From Burkholderia stabilis (lineage in GTDB: Bacteria; Pseudomonadota; Gammaproteobacteria; Burkholderiales; Burkholderiaceae): a stretch of DNA of 64,000 nucleotides. The DNA lies in contig NZ_CP016443.1 in assembly GCF_001742165.1 (NCBI RefSeq), positions 186,001-250,000 of the forward strand, written 5' to 3'. The notes under the pieces were generated by a model. That model was not told the DNA's origin. It was given only the letters and a program-made list of their open reading frames with translations, and did not search any database. Position numbers and translations under genes: made by a program. Every line of letters begins with the position of its first letter. Positions within the stretch are counted from its first letter, which is position 1. Positions 50,873 through 60,623 of this stretch are shown piece after piece.

Positions 50873-53521
50873 GTGCCGCCCATTCACTCCGACCATCTCG
50901 CCGCCCCCGACGCGATGCCCACGCTTTTCGATACCGGCGCCCAGCCGGATGCCGCGGAACTGGCCGCCGCGCTCGCGGCGCCGGCCGCCGCCGGCCGTTA
51001 CGACGAACTGCGCGGCAGCGCGGCCGGCCTGCACGCGCCCGCGCTCGCGCCTGCGTGGCGCAACTTCTTCACGGCGATCGGCAGCGACGGCGTGGCCGAC
51101 CTCGATCGCCGCGCCGACGCGCTGCACCGGCGCATGCGCGAGAACGGCCTGTTCTATCAGCTGCATGAACAACGCGCCGGCGACGGCGCGGCCGGCCCGT
51201 GGTCGCTCGACCTGCTGCCGCTGATCGTCACGCCCGAGGACTGGGTTTCCATCGAGCGCGGCGTGCTGCAGCGCGTGCGGCTGCTCAACGCGACGATGGC
51301 CGACCTGTACGGGCCGCAGACGATCCTGCAGCGCGGGCTGCTGCCGCCCGCGCTCGTCACCGGGCATCCCGGCTACCTGCGCGCGATGCGCGGCGCGCGT
51401 GTGCCGGGCGACACGTGGCTGCACGTCGTTGCGTTCGATCTCGCGCGCGGCCCGGACGGGCAGTGGCGGATCGTCGCGCAGCACACGCAGGGCGCGGCCG
51501 GGCTCGGCTACCTGCTCGAAAACCGGCTGATCGTGTCGCGGCTCTTTCCGCGCGGGTTTCGCGGGCTGCGCGTGCAGCGGCTCGCATCCGCGTACCGCGC
51601 GCTGCTGCAGAGCATGCAGGCGCTCAGCCCGACCGCGAAGAATTCGCGGATCGTGCTGCTGACACCGGGGCCGCACAGCGCGACGTATTTCGAGCATGCG
51701 TATCTCGCGCGTTATCTCGGCCTCACGCTCGTCGAGGGCGGCGACCTGACCGCACGCGACAACCGCGTGTCCCTGAAGACGCTGCGCGGGCTCGAACCCG
51801 TGCACGGCATCCTGCGGCGCGTCGACGACGCGTGGCTCGATCCGCTCGAACTGCGGCCCGATTCGATGCTCGGCGTGCCGGGATTGCTGCAAGCGGTGCG
51901 CGCGGGCAACGTGCTGCTCGCGAACGCGCCGGGTTCGGGCTTTCTCGAATCGCCGGCCATGCTCGGCTTCATGCCGCGTCTCGCGGAAGGCTTGCTCGGC
52001 GAAACGCTGACGCTGCCGGCCGTGCATTCGTGGTGGTGCGGCGAGGCGGCCGCGTGCGACGACGCGCTGCCGCAGCTCGCGCGCGGCATCGTGAAGGCGT
52101 CGTATCCGGCCGACGTGCAGGCGGGCGGCCCGTTCGACCCGGTGATCGGCGCGCGGCTCACGCAGGCGCAGCTTGCCGAATGGCGAGCGCGGATTCTCGC
52201 GCGGCCCGAACACTACACGGTGCAGGCCGACCTGCCGCTATCGCAGGCGCCGACCTGGCCGGGGCACGGCGCGCCCGACGGCAATGGTGGCGCGCGCATC
52301 GTGCCGAAACCGCTTCTGCTGCGCGTGTTCGCACTCGCCGACGGCGCGCAGCGCTGGCGGCTCCTGCCGGGCGGGCTGTCGCGGGTCGGCACGCGCGACA
52401 CGCTGTTCAACGCGCCGATGCCGCGCGGCGGCAGCACCGTCGATACGTGGGTGATGACCGAAGGCATCGTCGATTCGACGACGCTGCTGCAGACGCACCT
52501 CGGCCCCGACGATCTCGTCGAGCGGCCGCGCGCGATCGCGAGCCGTGCGGCCGAGAACCTGTTCTGGCTCGGCCGCTACACCGAGCGCGCGACCAACCTG
52601 ATGCGCCTCGCGCGCGCCGCGCTCGAGCGGCTGCGCGGCGAGGACGACGTCGACAGCCCCGCGCACCTGGAATTGCTCGACACGCTGTGCCGCGACACGG
52701 GCCTGATCGCGGCCGATGCGCCGAATGCAGTCGATGCGCCGCGCGCGTTCCAACACGCGCTGGCGACCTCGCTGACGCGAGGCGCGGATCGCACGTCGGG
52801 CGTCGCGTCGTGCCTGTTCGGAATGCGCGGCGCCGCCGCGGCGATCCGCGAACGGCTGTCGAGCGATCAGTGGCGGCTGATCGACGATGCGACCCAACTG
52901 TTCGCCGACAGCGCCGGCCTTCCGGAAGCGGAGGAGCAGATCGGCAACGAGGCGTTGCAGTTGCTCGAGCGTCTGGGTCTGTTGCTCGGCGCGATCACGG
53001 GCGCGCAGACCGACAACATGACACGCGACGACGGCTGGCGATTGCTGTCGATCGGTCGGCAGATCGACCGGCTGGATTTTCTGTGCAGCGTGCTGAAGTT
53101 CGCGTTCGACGAAGGCGCCGTGCACCGGCAGGACGGCTTCGAGCTGGTGCTGGAACTGTTCGACAGCACGATCACGTTCCGCTCGCGTTTCCAGCGCGGC
53201 TTCGACGTTGCGCCGCTGCTGTCGCTCGTCGTGCTCGATACCGACAACCCGCGCTCGCTCGGCTGGGTCGTGCAGGCGCTGCGCGGCCGGCTGACGAAGG
53301 TCGAGCGCAGCGAAGGTTATGCGCTGTCCGAGCTGGCCGAGACGATTCCGGACGTGCCCGCGTGGTCGCTGCACGAGCTGTGCGAAACCGCCGATGGCGG
53401 CCGGCACGACAAGCTGCTCGACGCGCTCGACACGACGGTGAAGGCGGTCTGGGAACTGTCGAACCGGATCGGCGAACGCTATTTCAGCCACGTGCGCGAG
53501 GCAGGCAGGACGTTATGGTGA
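50873..53521 (+). CDS. Fused circularly permuted ATP-grasp and alpha-E protein
   Basis: An 882-residue fusion. Residues about 60-545 are a permuted ATP-grasp protein related to 43775-45190 (LNATMADLYGPQ, GYLLENRLIVSRLFP, LRRVDDAWLDPLELR, GGSTVDTWVM). Residues about 550-875 are an alpha-E domain related to 45254-46195 (AENLFWLGRYTERATNLMRLAR). The ATP-grasp half seems more derived: the VVKEVHGSGGYG-like loop is replaced by IVKASYP, so catalytic competence is doubtful. The start is GTG 50873 (ATG 50915 is possible). It ends overlapping the next gene by 7 nt. Confidence 0.87.
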   Translation: MPPIHSDHLAAPDAMPTLFDTGAQPDAAELAAALAAPAAAGRYDELRGSAAGLHAPALAPAWRNFFTAIGSDGVADLDRRADALHRRMRENGLFYQLHEQRAGDGAAGPWSLDLLPLIVTPEDWVSIERGVLQRVRLLNATMADLYGPQTILQRGLLPPALVTGHPGYLRAMRGARVPGDTWLHVVAFDLARGPDGQWRIVAQHTQGAAGLGYLLENRLIVSRLFPRGFRGLRVQRLASAYRALLQSMQALSPTAKNSRIVLLTPGPHSATYFEHAYLARYLGLTLVEGGDLTARDNRVSLKTLRGLEPVHGILRRVDDAWLDPLELRPDSMLGVPGLLQAVRAGNVLLANAPGSGFLESPAMLGFMPRLAEGLLGETLTLPAVHSWWCGEAAACDDALPQLARGIVKASYPADVQAGGPFDPVIGARLTQAQLAEWRARILARPEHYTVQADLPLSQAPTWPGHGAPDGNGGARIVPKPLLLRVFALADGAQRWRLLPGGLSRVGTRDTLFNAPMPRGGSTVDTWVMTEGIVDSTTLLQTHLGPDDLVERPRAIASRAAENLFWLGRYTERATNLMRLARAALERLRGEDDVDSPAHLELLDTLCRDTGLIAADAPNAVDAPRAFQHALATSLTRGADRTSGVASCLFGMRGAAAAIRERLSSDQWRLIDDATQLFADSAGLPEAEEQIGNEALQLLERLGLLLGAITGAQTDNMTRDDGWRLLSIGRQIDRLDFLCSVLKFAFDEGAVHRQDGFELVLELFDSTITFRSRFQRGFDVAPLLSLVVLDTDNPRSLGWVVQALRGRLTKVERSEGYALSELAETIPDVPAWSLHELCETADGGRHDKLLDALDTTVKAVWELSNRIGERYFSHVREAGRTLW

Positions 53522-54558
53522 CGACGAAAGGCGCGGCGAAAACGCCGCCCGGTTCCGGCAATGCGCGGCAGGGCGCGGCAGCGGCACCTACGCCGACGCC
53601 GGCTGCCGTTGCGCCCGGCCGCTTGCTGCGCGTCACGCACGATACCGAATACCGTTACGCGGCGCGCGTCGAATCGGCGCAGCACCAGGCGCGCCTGCAA
53701 CCGCTCGCGACGCCGCGCCAGCAAGTGCTGTCGTTCGCACTCGACATCGAGCCCGCGCCGGAATCGGTTTGCACGGAGATCGACGCGTTCGGCAACGCGC
53801 GCGCGTCGTTCGCGCTGAACCAGCCGCACGACGCGCTGCTCGTGCGCAGCCGCAGCACGGTGCGCGTGACGCCGCCGGTGTGGTCGCGCGGCGCGCGCGG
53901 CGAGCCGCCGCCCGCGATCGCGAAGCCCGATGGCGAACATGCGACGGCATGGGAGGGCGTGCGCGACCGGCTCCAGTTCCGTGCGGGGCAGCCTTACGAC
54001 GCGGCGAGCGAATTCGTGTTCGCGTCGCCGCACGTCGCGTGCGACCCTGAACTCGCCGCGTACGCGGCCGCGAGCTTCACGCCGCAACGGCCGCTCGTGC
54101 AGGCCGCGTGGGACCTGATGCGGCGCGTGCACGCCGATTTCGCGTACACGCCGAACAGCACCGACATCACGACGAGCGCGCTCGATGCGCTGCGGCTGCG
54201 CAAGGGGGTCTGCCAGGATTTCGCGCACGTGATGATCGGCGCGTTGCGCTCGCTCGGGCTCGCCGCGCGTTACGTGAGCGGTTATCTGCTCACGCAGCCG
54301 CCGCCCGGACAGCCGCGGCTGATCGGCGCCGACGCGTCGCATGCATGGGTCGAGGTGTACGACCCGGCGTGGCCCGAGGACGGCGGCTGGCTGCAGCTCG
54401 ATCCGACCAACGATCGCGCGCCGGGCGACGACTACGTGATGCTGTCGATCGGTCGCGACTACGCGGACGTGACGCCGCTGCGCGGCGTGATCCGCGGCGG
54501 CGGCGCGGATCAGGAGCTGAAGGTCGGTGTGACGGTCGAGCCGCTCGACACGCCGTAA
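53515..54558 (+). CDS. Transglutaminase-like protein, intact triad
   Basis: A 347-residue protein. After a Pro/Ala-rich lead (1-35) come the N-terminal beta domain (RLLRVTHDTEYRYAARVE) and the papain-fold core with Cys233 (KGVCQDFAH), His276 (ASHAWVEVY) and Asp296 (LQLDPTND), all present. There is no signal peptide, so it is cytoplasmic. Bacterial proteins of this kind are predicted peptidases or amide-transfer enzymes. ATG 53515 overlaps the fusion gene stop. It closes the cluster; the next gene is 175 nt away with no clear terminator between. Confidence 0.88.
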   Translation: MVTTKGAAKTPPGSGNARQGAAAAPTPTPAAVAPGRLLRVTHDTEYRYAARVESAQHQARLQPLATPRQQVLSFALDIEPAPESVCTEIDAFGNARASFALNQPHDALLVRSRSTVRVTPPVWSRGARGEPPPAIAKPDGEHATAWEGVRDRLQFRAGQPYDAASEFVFASPHVACDPELAAYAAASFTPQRPLVQAAWDLMRRVHADFAYTPNSTDITTSALDALRLRKGVCQDFAHVMIGALRSLGLAARYVSGYLLTQPPPGQPRLIGADASHAWVEVYDPAWPEDGGWLQLDPTNDRAPGDDYVMLSIGRDYADVTPLRGVIRGGGADQELKVGVTVEPLDTP

Positions 54559-54733
54559 GGCCGGGCGATTCGACGGATTCGGCGTTTAAGTCTTCGTTAA
54601 TACTGCACGCCTAGCATGGTGATGCCGGCGCGCGGATCGGACCCGGTCCGCGTGCCGGCGGCATGCGCGGGTGCGTCGACGTTACGGCGCCGCGCCGTCG
54701 CGCATTGCCAGTTCCTTGCAACGGCGGCAGACC

Positions 54734-55006
54734 ATGATCAAGCACTTCGACTACACGCTCGGCAGCGAGACGATTGCGCTTTGCGCGAGCTTCGGCGCGG
54801 GGCCGGCGTTGCGCCGCGTGCTCGTGAGCCGTGCGGATTCGATGGAGACGCTGGTGGTGCTCGACGCGCGCGGCCTGTCGGGCCTGCTGAAGGTGGCGAC
54901 CGAAGAACCGGAGGGGCTGCTCGACGACGCGATCCGCAAGGTCGGCGACGAACAACTCGTCGAGCGGGCGATCAGCGGCAAGGCGATCGTCGAAACCGTG
55001 CTGTGA
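54734..55006 (+). CDS. Small protein of unknown function
   Basis: A 90-residue acidic protein (MIKHFDYTLGSETIALCASF, later LLKVATEEPEGLLDDAIRKV). The ATG at 54734 is preceded by GGCGGCAGACC with no strong ribosome binding site. No family is recognised. It lies between the transglutaminase cluster and a membrane-protein gene on the same strand, and its codon usage is like its neighbours. Confidence 0.5.
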   Translation: MIKHFDYTLGSETIALCASFGAGPALRRVLVSRADSMETLVVLDARGLSGLLKVATEEPEGLLDDAIRKVGDEQLVERAISGKAIVETVL

Positions 55007-55079
55007 CGACATCTGCACGGTGCGTCCGGTCGGACCAGGGAGTATCCTTCCGGTCCGACCGGTTCTTCGACGCTGCCTC

Positions 55080-55985
55080 ATGTCCACGACAGGCGCTGCC
55101 ATTCCCGCTCCCCGCCGCTATACGACGATTCGCGTGATCGCGTATCACGGCATTCTGCAAAACACCACGTCCTTGCTGCAGTTTGTCCCGTTCGTGCTGC
55201 TCGTCCTGCACGAACGGTCGCTGAATGCGTTTTCGTCGTGGTCGTGGCAGTTCCGGGCACTGCAGGCCGCATTGTTCGCAACGGCGATTGCCGGGCTGGT
55301 CAGTCATGTCGCACTGGCATTGCGTCGTCGCTGGGGACGCACGCTCGCTCTGGCGAACTGGGGCGTATCGAGTGTCGTGTGGCTCATGCTGTCGACGTGG
55401 GTCCCGGTACTCGTCGGGCTGCCGTTCGGCATTATCGGTTTCGCGCTGATGTACAACCGGCTCAGCAGCGACTACCTGAGGCCGCCGCAGATCATGTCAG
55501 GCCTGACGATGCGGCACTGCGTGTCCTTTTGTCTGCTGGCCGCCGCGTCCGCGCTGTATTACTGGGCGATATCGTACGCGGCTGCGCACACGGGCGCCTT
55601 TGCCTACATTTTTCCGAATACCCGGCCGATGAATCTGCTGAAGGCGGCCGTCGTCGCGCTGGTCTTGGGTACCGCCGTCGCGCCGCGTGGGCTGCGCATG
55701 TGGAGTTGCGGCATGTCGCTGATGACGGCGGCGATCGCGATGCTGGGCATGCTGGCGGGCTACGTGTCGATCGCGACGCCGCTGGTTCGCCATATGCCAC
55801 TGGAATATCAGCGCACGGCGCTTGTCATTCCCTGGCAGCCGATCATGGTCTACGTGGTCGTGACGTTCTGCGTTGCGCTGGTGTTGATTCGCGCGACGAA
55901 GCCGCCGAAGCCCGGTGCGTGGGAGCAAGGGGCGACTCCCGACGCACCCGACGAGGCGGCGGCGCGCCGGGAAACGACTTCCTGA
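55080..55985 (+). CDS. Multi-pass membrane protein of unknown function
   Basis: A 301-residue protein with about seven hydrophobic segments (near 28-45, 60-82, 92-115, 145-165, 178-200, 205-228, 245-268) and a charged Pro/Glu-rich C-terminal tail. No transporter or enzyme motif was recognised. ATG 55080 directly follows a CTGCCTC stretch; the frame is open upstream to 55020 but that part is not hydrophobic. Confidence 0.6.
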   Translation: MSTTGAAIPAPRRYTTIRVIAYHGILQNTTSLLQFVPFVLLVLHERSLNAFSSWSWQFRALQAALFATAIAGLVSHVALALRRRWGRTLALANWGVSSVVWLMLSTWVPVLVGLPFGIIGFALMYNRLSSDYLRPPQIMSGLTMRHCVSFCLLAAASALYYWAISYAAAHTGAFAYIFPNTRPMNLLKAAVVALVLGTAVAPRGLRMWSCGMSLMTAAIAMLGMLAGYVSIATPLVRHMPLEYQRTALVIPWQPIMVYVVVTFCVALVLIRATKPPKPGAWEQGATPDAPDEAAARRETTS

Positions 55986-55995
55986 TGCCGCGCGG

Positions 55996-56994
<999 letters not shown>

Positions 56995-57254
56995 TTACTG
57001 CGGATATTGCAGCGCCGCAAAAATTCGTTGCGTGGGCATCGGACCGGCCGCCGCCGGACAAGGCTTGTCATTATGCCCATTCGTTGGCGCCGGCGTCGGC
57101 TCGCTGTGGGGTTTGCGGCCGCCGGCGTTCCCCACGGGAATTTTGAAGCAATTTCATTCCGATATTTTTCATACAAAATCCCGGCGGCATATCGGCGTGC
57201 CGGACCGGCGCCGCCGGTGTGCTGCCCATCCACCGTGCCAACGGAAACCAGCCG

Positions 57255-58406
57255 ATGAACCATCGTGTCACGCAGTTGACCGGGTTGCGCGCCGTCGCCG
57301 TGACGATGGTCGTCGTCGGACATGCCGAGCATGTGCTGCCCGGCGGCTACACGGGCTGGTTCGCGCCGTTGCGGCTGATCGCCGACGGCCGGCTCGGCGT
57401 GCTGATCTTCTTCGTCCTCAGCGGCTTCCTGATCACCAACGTGCTGCGCGCCGAGCGCGCCCGCACGGGCGGCATCGCGCTGACGTCGTTCTACGTGCGC
57501 CGCGCGCTGCGGATCTGGCCGGCCTGCTACGTCTATCTCGCGGCCGTCGCGATCGTCGCCTTCGCGGGCTGGTTCGACGTCGACCGCCGGCAGTGGCTGT
57601 ATGCCGCGCTGCATCTGTGGAATTACTCGGCGTGGTTCGGGCTGACCGCCGACAACCTGCTGCATCCGGACGGCGCGTGGTATCTCGGCCATTTCTGGTC
57701 GCTCGCGCTCGAGGAGCAGTTCTACTGGTTCTGGCCGCTGCTGTTCATGTACGGCGCGCGCCGCGGCGGCACGCGCTGGCTGGCCGCGCTGATCCTGATC
57801 GTGCCGCTGGTGCGCGCCGTGACGTATTTCGTCGCGCCGGCGTTGCGCGGGCAGCTCGGGATGATGCTTCACACGGGCGTCGATCCGATCCTGATCGGTT
57901 GTTATGCGTCGCTCAACCGCGAACGGCTCGAAGCGTGGATTCGCTCGTGGCGCGGCGAGACGCGGATCGTGACGGCGATCGTCTTCATCGTGCTGCTCGG
58001 GATGCCGCTCGCCGAACATCGGCTCGGCGGTTTCTGGAATGCGACGTACGGCGTGACGCTCGAAGCCGCGCTGATCGCGATCGTGATCGTCGTGCTGAAT
58101 TTCCGCGGCGAATTCTGGTGTGCGCGATGGTTGCGTGCGCAGCCGGTCGTGTTCATCGGCACGATCTCGTTCAGCCTGTATCTGTGGCAGCAGCCGTTCG
58201 CGAACCCGGATTTGCCGGTCGCACACGCGTTTCCGCTTGGGATCGTGTGGGCGCTGCTGGCGGCGACTGCCAGCTATTTCCTTGTCGAGAAGCCGTTCCT
58301 GCTGCTGAAGGATCGGTATACGGCGCGTGAGATGCGGCGGGGGCGAGAGGATGCGCGGCGGATGCCGGCGTCGGGCGAGGCGATCGGAGCGAAGGTGGTG
58401 GAGTAG
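57255..58406 (+). CDS. Acyltransferase 3-family membrane protein
   Basis: A 383-residue integral membrane O-acyltransferase with about ten helices. Near the N-terminus, LTGLRAVAVTMVVVGHAEHV has the catalytic R-x10-H pattern; FFVLSGFLITNVL and FYVRRALRIWPACY follow in family style, with FWSLALEEQFYWFWPL in the middle. Such enzymes acylate sugars, LPS or exopolysaccharide. The target cannot be inferred from the neighbours. ATG 57255 is used, giving the short cytoplasmic start typical of the family. Confidence 0.88.
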   Translation: MNHRVTQLTGLRAVAVTMVVVGHAEHVLPGGYTGWFAPLRLIADGRLGVLIFFVLSGFLITNVLRAERARTGGIALTSFYVRRALRIWPACYVYLAAVAIVAFAGWFDVDRRQWLYAALHLWNYSAWFGLTADNLLHPDGAWYLGHFWSLALEEQFYWFWPLLFMYGARRGGTRWLAALILIVPLVRAVTYFVAPALRGQLGMMLHTGVDPILIGCYASLNRERLEAWIRSWRGETRIVTAIVFIVLLGMPLAEHRLGGFWNATYGVTLEAALIAIVIVVLNFRGEFWCARWLRAQPVVFIGTISFSLYLWQQPFANPDLPVAHAFPLGIVWALLAATASYFLVEKPFLLLKDRYTAREMRRGREDARRMPASGEAIGAKVVE

Positions 58407-58434
58407 GCGGGCGGGGTAGCCCGCTGTCGTTTTA
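58407..58434 (+). terminator. Terminator of the acyltransferase gene
   Basis: GCGGGC-GGGGTA-GCCCGC (58407-58424) followed by TGTCGTTTTA. The short GC stem and partial T-run directly after the stop suit a rho-independent terminator. Confidence 0.5.
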
Positions 58435-58458
58435 CTTGAAGCGCTTCATCGCGGCAGG

Positions 58459-59250
58459 CTAATACCAGAAGTTCCGGAACATATCGATCCCGTAGGTCTT
58501 GCCGTCGTAGTGGACGGTCGTGCGTGCGGTGCGCTTGCCCGTAACCGAGTATTCGCGGTCCTTGCGCTGCGACTTGGTGATGTGTGCGGTGATCGACAGG
58601 TCTGAGAAGCCGTGGCTCGATGTTTTCTCGACAGCGATCGTCATACGGGCATCTTCGCTGCTCGCGTCGCCGACACCGGGGCCGCAGGCTTCGCCTTCGA
58701 TGCTGACCCATCCGTAGAGATTGGTGCCGAACACCGGACGGATGCGGTTGCCTTCGCGCACCCACAGCGTCAGCTCTTCGCTGGCGTCTGCATCGGGGCA
58801 GCTCGCCCCGCGCGCGCTGCTCGTGAACACGACGCCGAATGCGCGCACGTCAGGCGACAGCCGGTAGGGCGCCGTATCGATGCGATAGCTGTTCTCGCCG
58901 ATCTCAGTTGCGGAGTCTTCTTCGATTACCGATTTTTCGGCCGCCACGACCTTGCCGCCCTCGACGAGCGCGACGACCTGCAGCTTGTCGCTGTCGTCCG
59001 GGTTCTTGCCTTTGGAAAGCGAATCGAACGCGATGGCCGCGATCGTCGTGTCCGGCGCATTCGGCATGACCTTGCACGCCGACGCGACGACGAGCCGGTC
59101 CGCATCGCGCGTGGCGATGCGCGCGCTTGCGATGCCGGCCCAGCGGGCGACGGCCGTGACGGTAGCGTCGCCGCAAGGCTGGTTGTCGGCAGCCTGAACG
59201 GCGGAGGCGGCGACGAGCGCCAGCAGCGGGGCGAAACGAAGGATTCTCAT
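58459..59250 (-). CDS. Secreted protein of unknown function
   Basis: A 263-residue exported protein. The signal peptide MRILRFAPLLALVAASAVQA is ideal from ATG 59250; ATG 59268 would prepend six residues. The mature part has at least four Cys (NQPCGDAT, SACKVM, ASCPDAD, EACGPG) that may form disulphides, and a C-terminal YGIDMFRNFWY. No domain is recognised. It is monocistronic. Confidence 0.6.
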   Translation of the reverse strand: MRILRFAPLLALVAASAVQAADNQPCGDATVTAVARWAGIASARIATRDADRLVVASACKVMPNAPDTTIAAIAFDSLSKGKNPDDSDKLQVVALVEGGKVVAAEKSVIEEDSATEIGENSYRIDTAPYRLSPDVRAFGVVFTSSARGASCPDADASEELTLWVREGNRIRPVFGTNLYGWVSIEGEACGPGVGDASSEDARMTIAVEKTSSHGFSDLSITAHITKSQRKDREYSVTGKRTARTTVHYDGKTYGIDMFRNFWY

Positions 59251-59392
59251 AGTCCAAAGGTTCTTCATTGATGCAGGGGATGTTGCTTACGATTCGAAGC
59301 AGTCTGTCAGTTTTGTCCGGAGCCGGTCATCCAGCAGTACACTGAATCGATGGTGTCGTTCTCGATCGACCGTCTTTCGTTCCCGTTCCGTC

Positions 59393-59794
59393 ATGGATGA
59401 TCCCAATAAAATCGACGAGATTGTAAAAAATTCATTTGGCCTTTGGATTTCCGGGCTTTTCAGCGCGATCAGCGGAAACTCACCCGGTATCGCGTTCGAT
59501 AGTCACCGGGATGCGTTCTTTCGAATTGTCGAGTATCTGCTTCAGACGGGAAGAATCAAGTTCATTGCCCCGGGAGCGGATTGCTACGTCTCGCCCGAAC
59601 ATCCCAATCCCCGATTTACGATCCACGACTGTGACGCGTATTGGCAGGCTTCTCCTCACGAGATAATTTCCTATCTCCGAGCTAGATGGCCAGAAGATGC
59701 AGGGCACGAGCATGACCTCTTGCTCGTTGACTACTTCTATAGCCTGCCAGGCGTGATATGGCGCGGTGACGACGGTAGGCTGGTGGCGTCCTGA
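59393..59794 (+). CDS. DUF596-like, possible orphan immunity protein
   Basis: A 133-residue soluble protein encoded in clearly lower-GC DNA (the first 60 bases are about 38% GC). The arrangement FFRIVEYLLQTGRIKFIAPG, then HEIISYLRARWP, then DYFYSLPGVIWRGDDG resembles DUF596-type proteins found as immunity partners in contact-dependent inhibition loci. The likeness is from memory and weak. No toxin gene lies upstream. Probably a horizontally acquired orphan. Confidence 0.4.
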   Translation: MDDPNKIDEIVKNSFGLWISGLFSAISGNSPGIAFDSHRDAFFRIVEYLLQTGRIKFIAPGADCYVSPEHPNPRFTIHDCDAYWQASPHEIISYLRARWPEDAGHEHDLLLVDYFYSLPGVIWRGDDGRLVAS

Positions 59795-60006
59795 TTTGGG
59801 CTTCAGTGCGGCCTAAGCACGAAGCGACCTTGGCGAGGATGGTGAACGATCGAGCGGCCCGTGCCCAACGACCGGTTGTGGCCGACTGTCGTCCAACGCG
59901 ATCGGCCGAAGCCGCCAACCGGAGCGGACACCGTGAGCCTCAAAGCTCCTTGGTTTTGGGTGTCTTTGAGGCGACGGATCTCATCGTCTACGGATACTCG
60001 TCTTGG

Positions 60007-60372
60007 TTACTTGCTCGATTCGTCTGCTGACCATACAGCCAGCTCATAACCGTCGGGATCGGTAAAGTGGAAGCGTCGGCCGCCCGGGAACGAGAAAGTC
60101 TGACGGCTGATGGTGGCACCCGTCGCCTCGATCCTTCGTTGGACTTCAGCCAGATCATCAGCGTAGAGGATGACTAGTGGGCCGCCCGGCCTGATGGGCT
60201 CGCCGGTTGTAAATCCACCCGTGATCCGGCCGTCGCGAAACTCGGTATAGGTCGGACCGTAATCGGTGAAGGTCCAGCCGAAAACGCTGCCATAGAAGGC
60301 CTTGCTTTGTCGAATGTCGCTGACATTGAATTCGATGTTATCAATCTGACGGTCTTTCCCTCGAATGCTCAT
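60007..60372 (-). CDS. VOC/glyoxalase-family protein
   Basis: A 121-residue VOC protein with two beta-alpha-beta-beta-beta modules: IDNIEFNVSDIRQSKAFYGSVFGW and LVILYADDLAEVQRRIEATG, ending FTDPDGYELAVW. The first metal-ligand position is Glu (IEFNV) where glyoxalase I has His, and the final Glu (GYELAVW) is present, so a bleomycin-resistance or dioxygenase-like member is possible. ATG 60372. It lies in the lower-GC islet, between stretches of noncoding DNA. Confidence 0.85.
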   Translation of the reverse strand: MSIRGKDRQIDNIEFNVSDIRQSKAFYGSVFGWTFTDYGPTYTEFRDGRITGGFTTGEPIRPGGPLVILYADDLAEVQRRIEATGATISRQTFSFPGGRRFHFTDPDGYELAVWSADESSK

Positions 60373-60623
60373 TAGTACCCGTTCCCTTGGTTGTTTTCCG
60401 AGTGGCAATGATATGCACCATAACCGCCCATAACGATAGTGAGCGGTTCTGGAGATGTCCACTCTTGGCCGCACCCGGTCGGTGGCCGCTCGGACAAACC
60501 GCGACTGGCTTAACCCGACCCATTTCAGGCTCCCGATCTCCTGCAAAGCGACCATTCAGCGGCGAAGACTCCAAGTCAGCGCTGCGTGTACCATGCACAT
60601 TCTCAAACATGCGGTGGCTCGCG

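Noticed and set aside
46180..50883. 1567-codon minus-strand frame opposite the transglutaminase genes
   Set aside because: Same shadow effect; the plus strand carries intact transglutaminase triads and DUF2126 motifs.
46204..54558. Pup-proteasome-like tagging pathway
   Set aside because: No Pup-like tag, proteasome subunit or PafA-type ligase is present; only the general idea of peptide ligation and removal is shared.
59806..60030. 74-codon plus-strand frame after the immunity-like gene
   Set aside because: Overlaps the end of the VOC gene on the other strand, contains a hairpin and repeat-like phrases, and has no recognisable motif.
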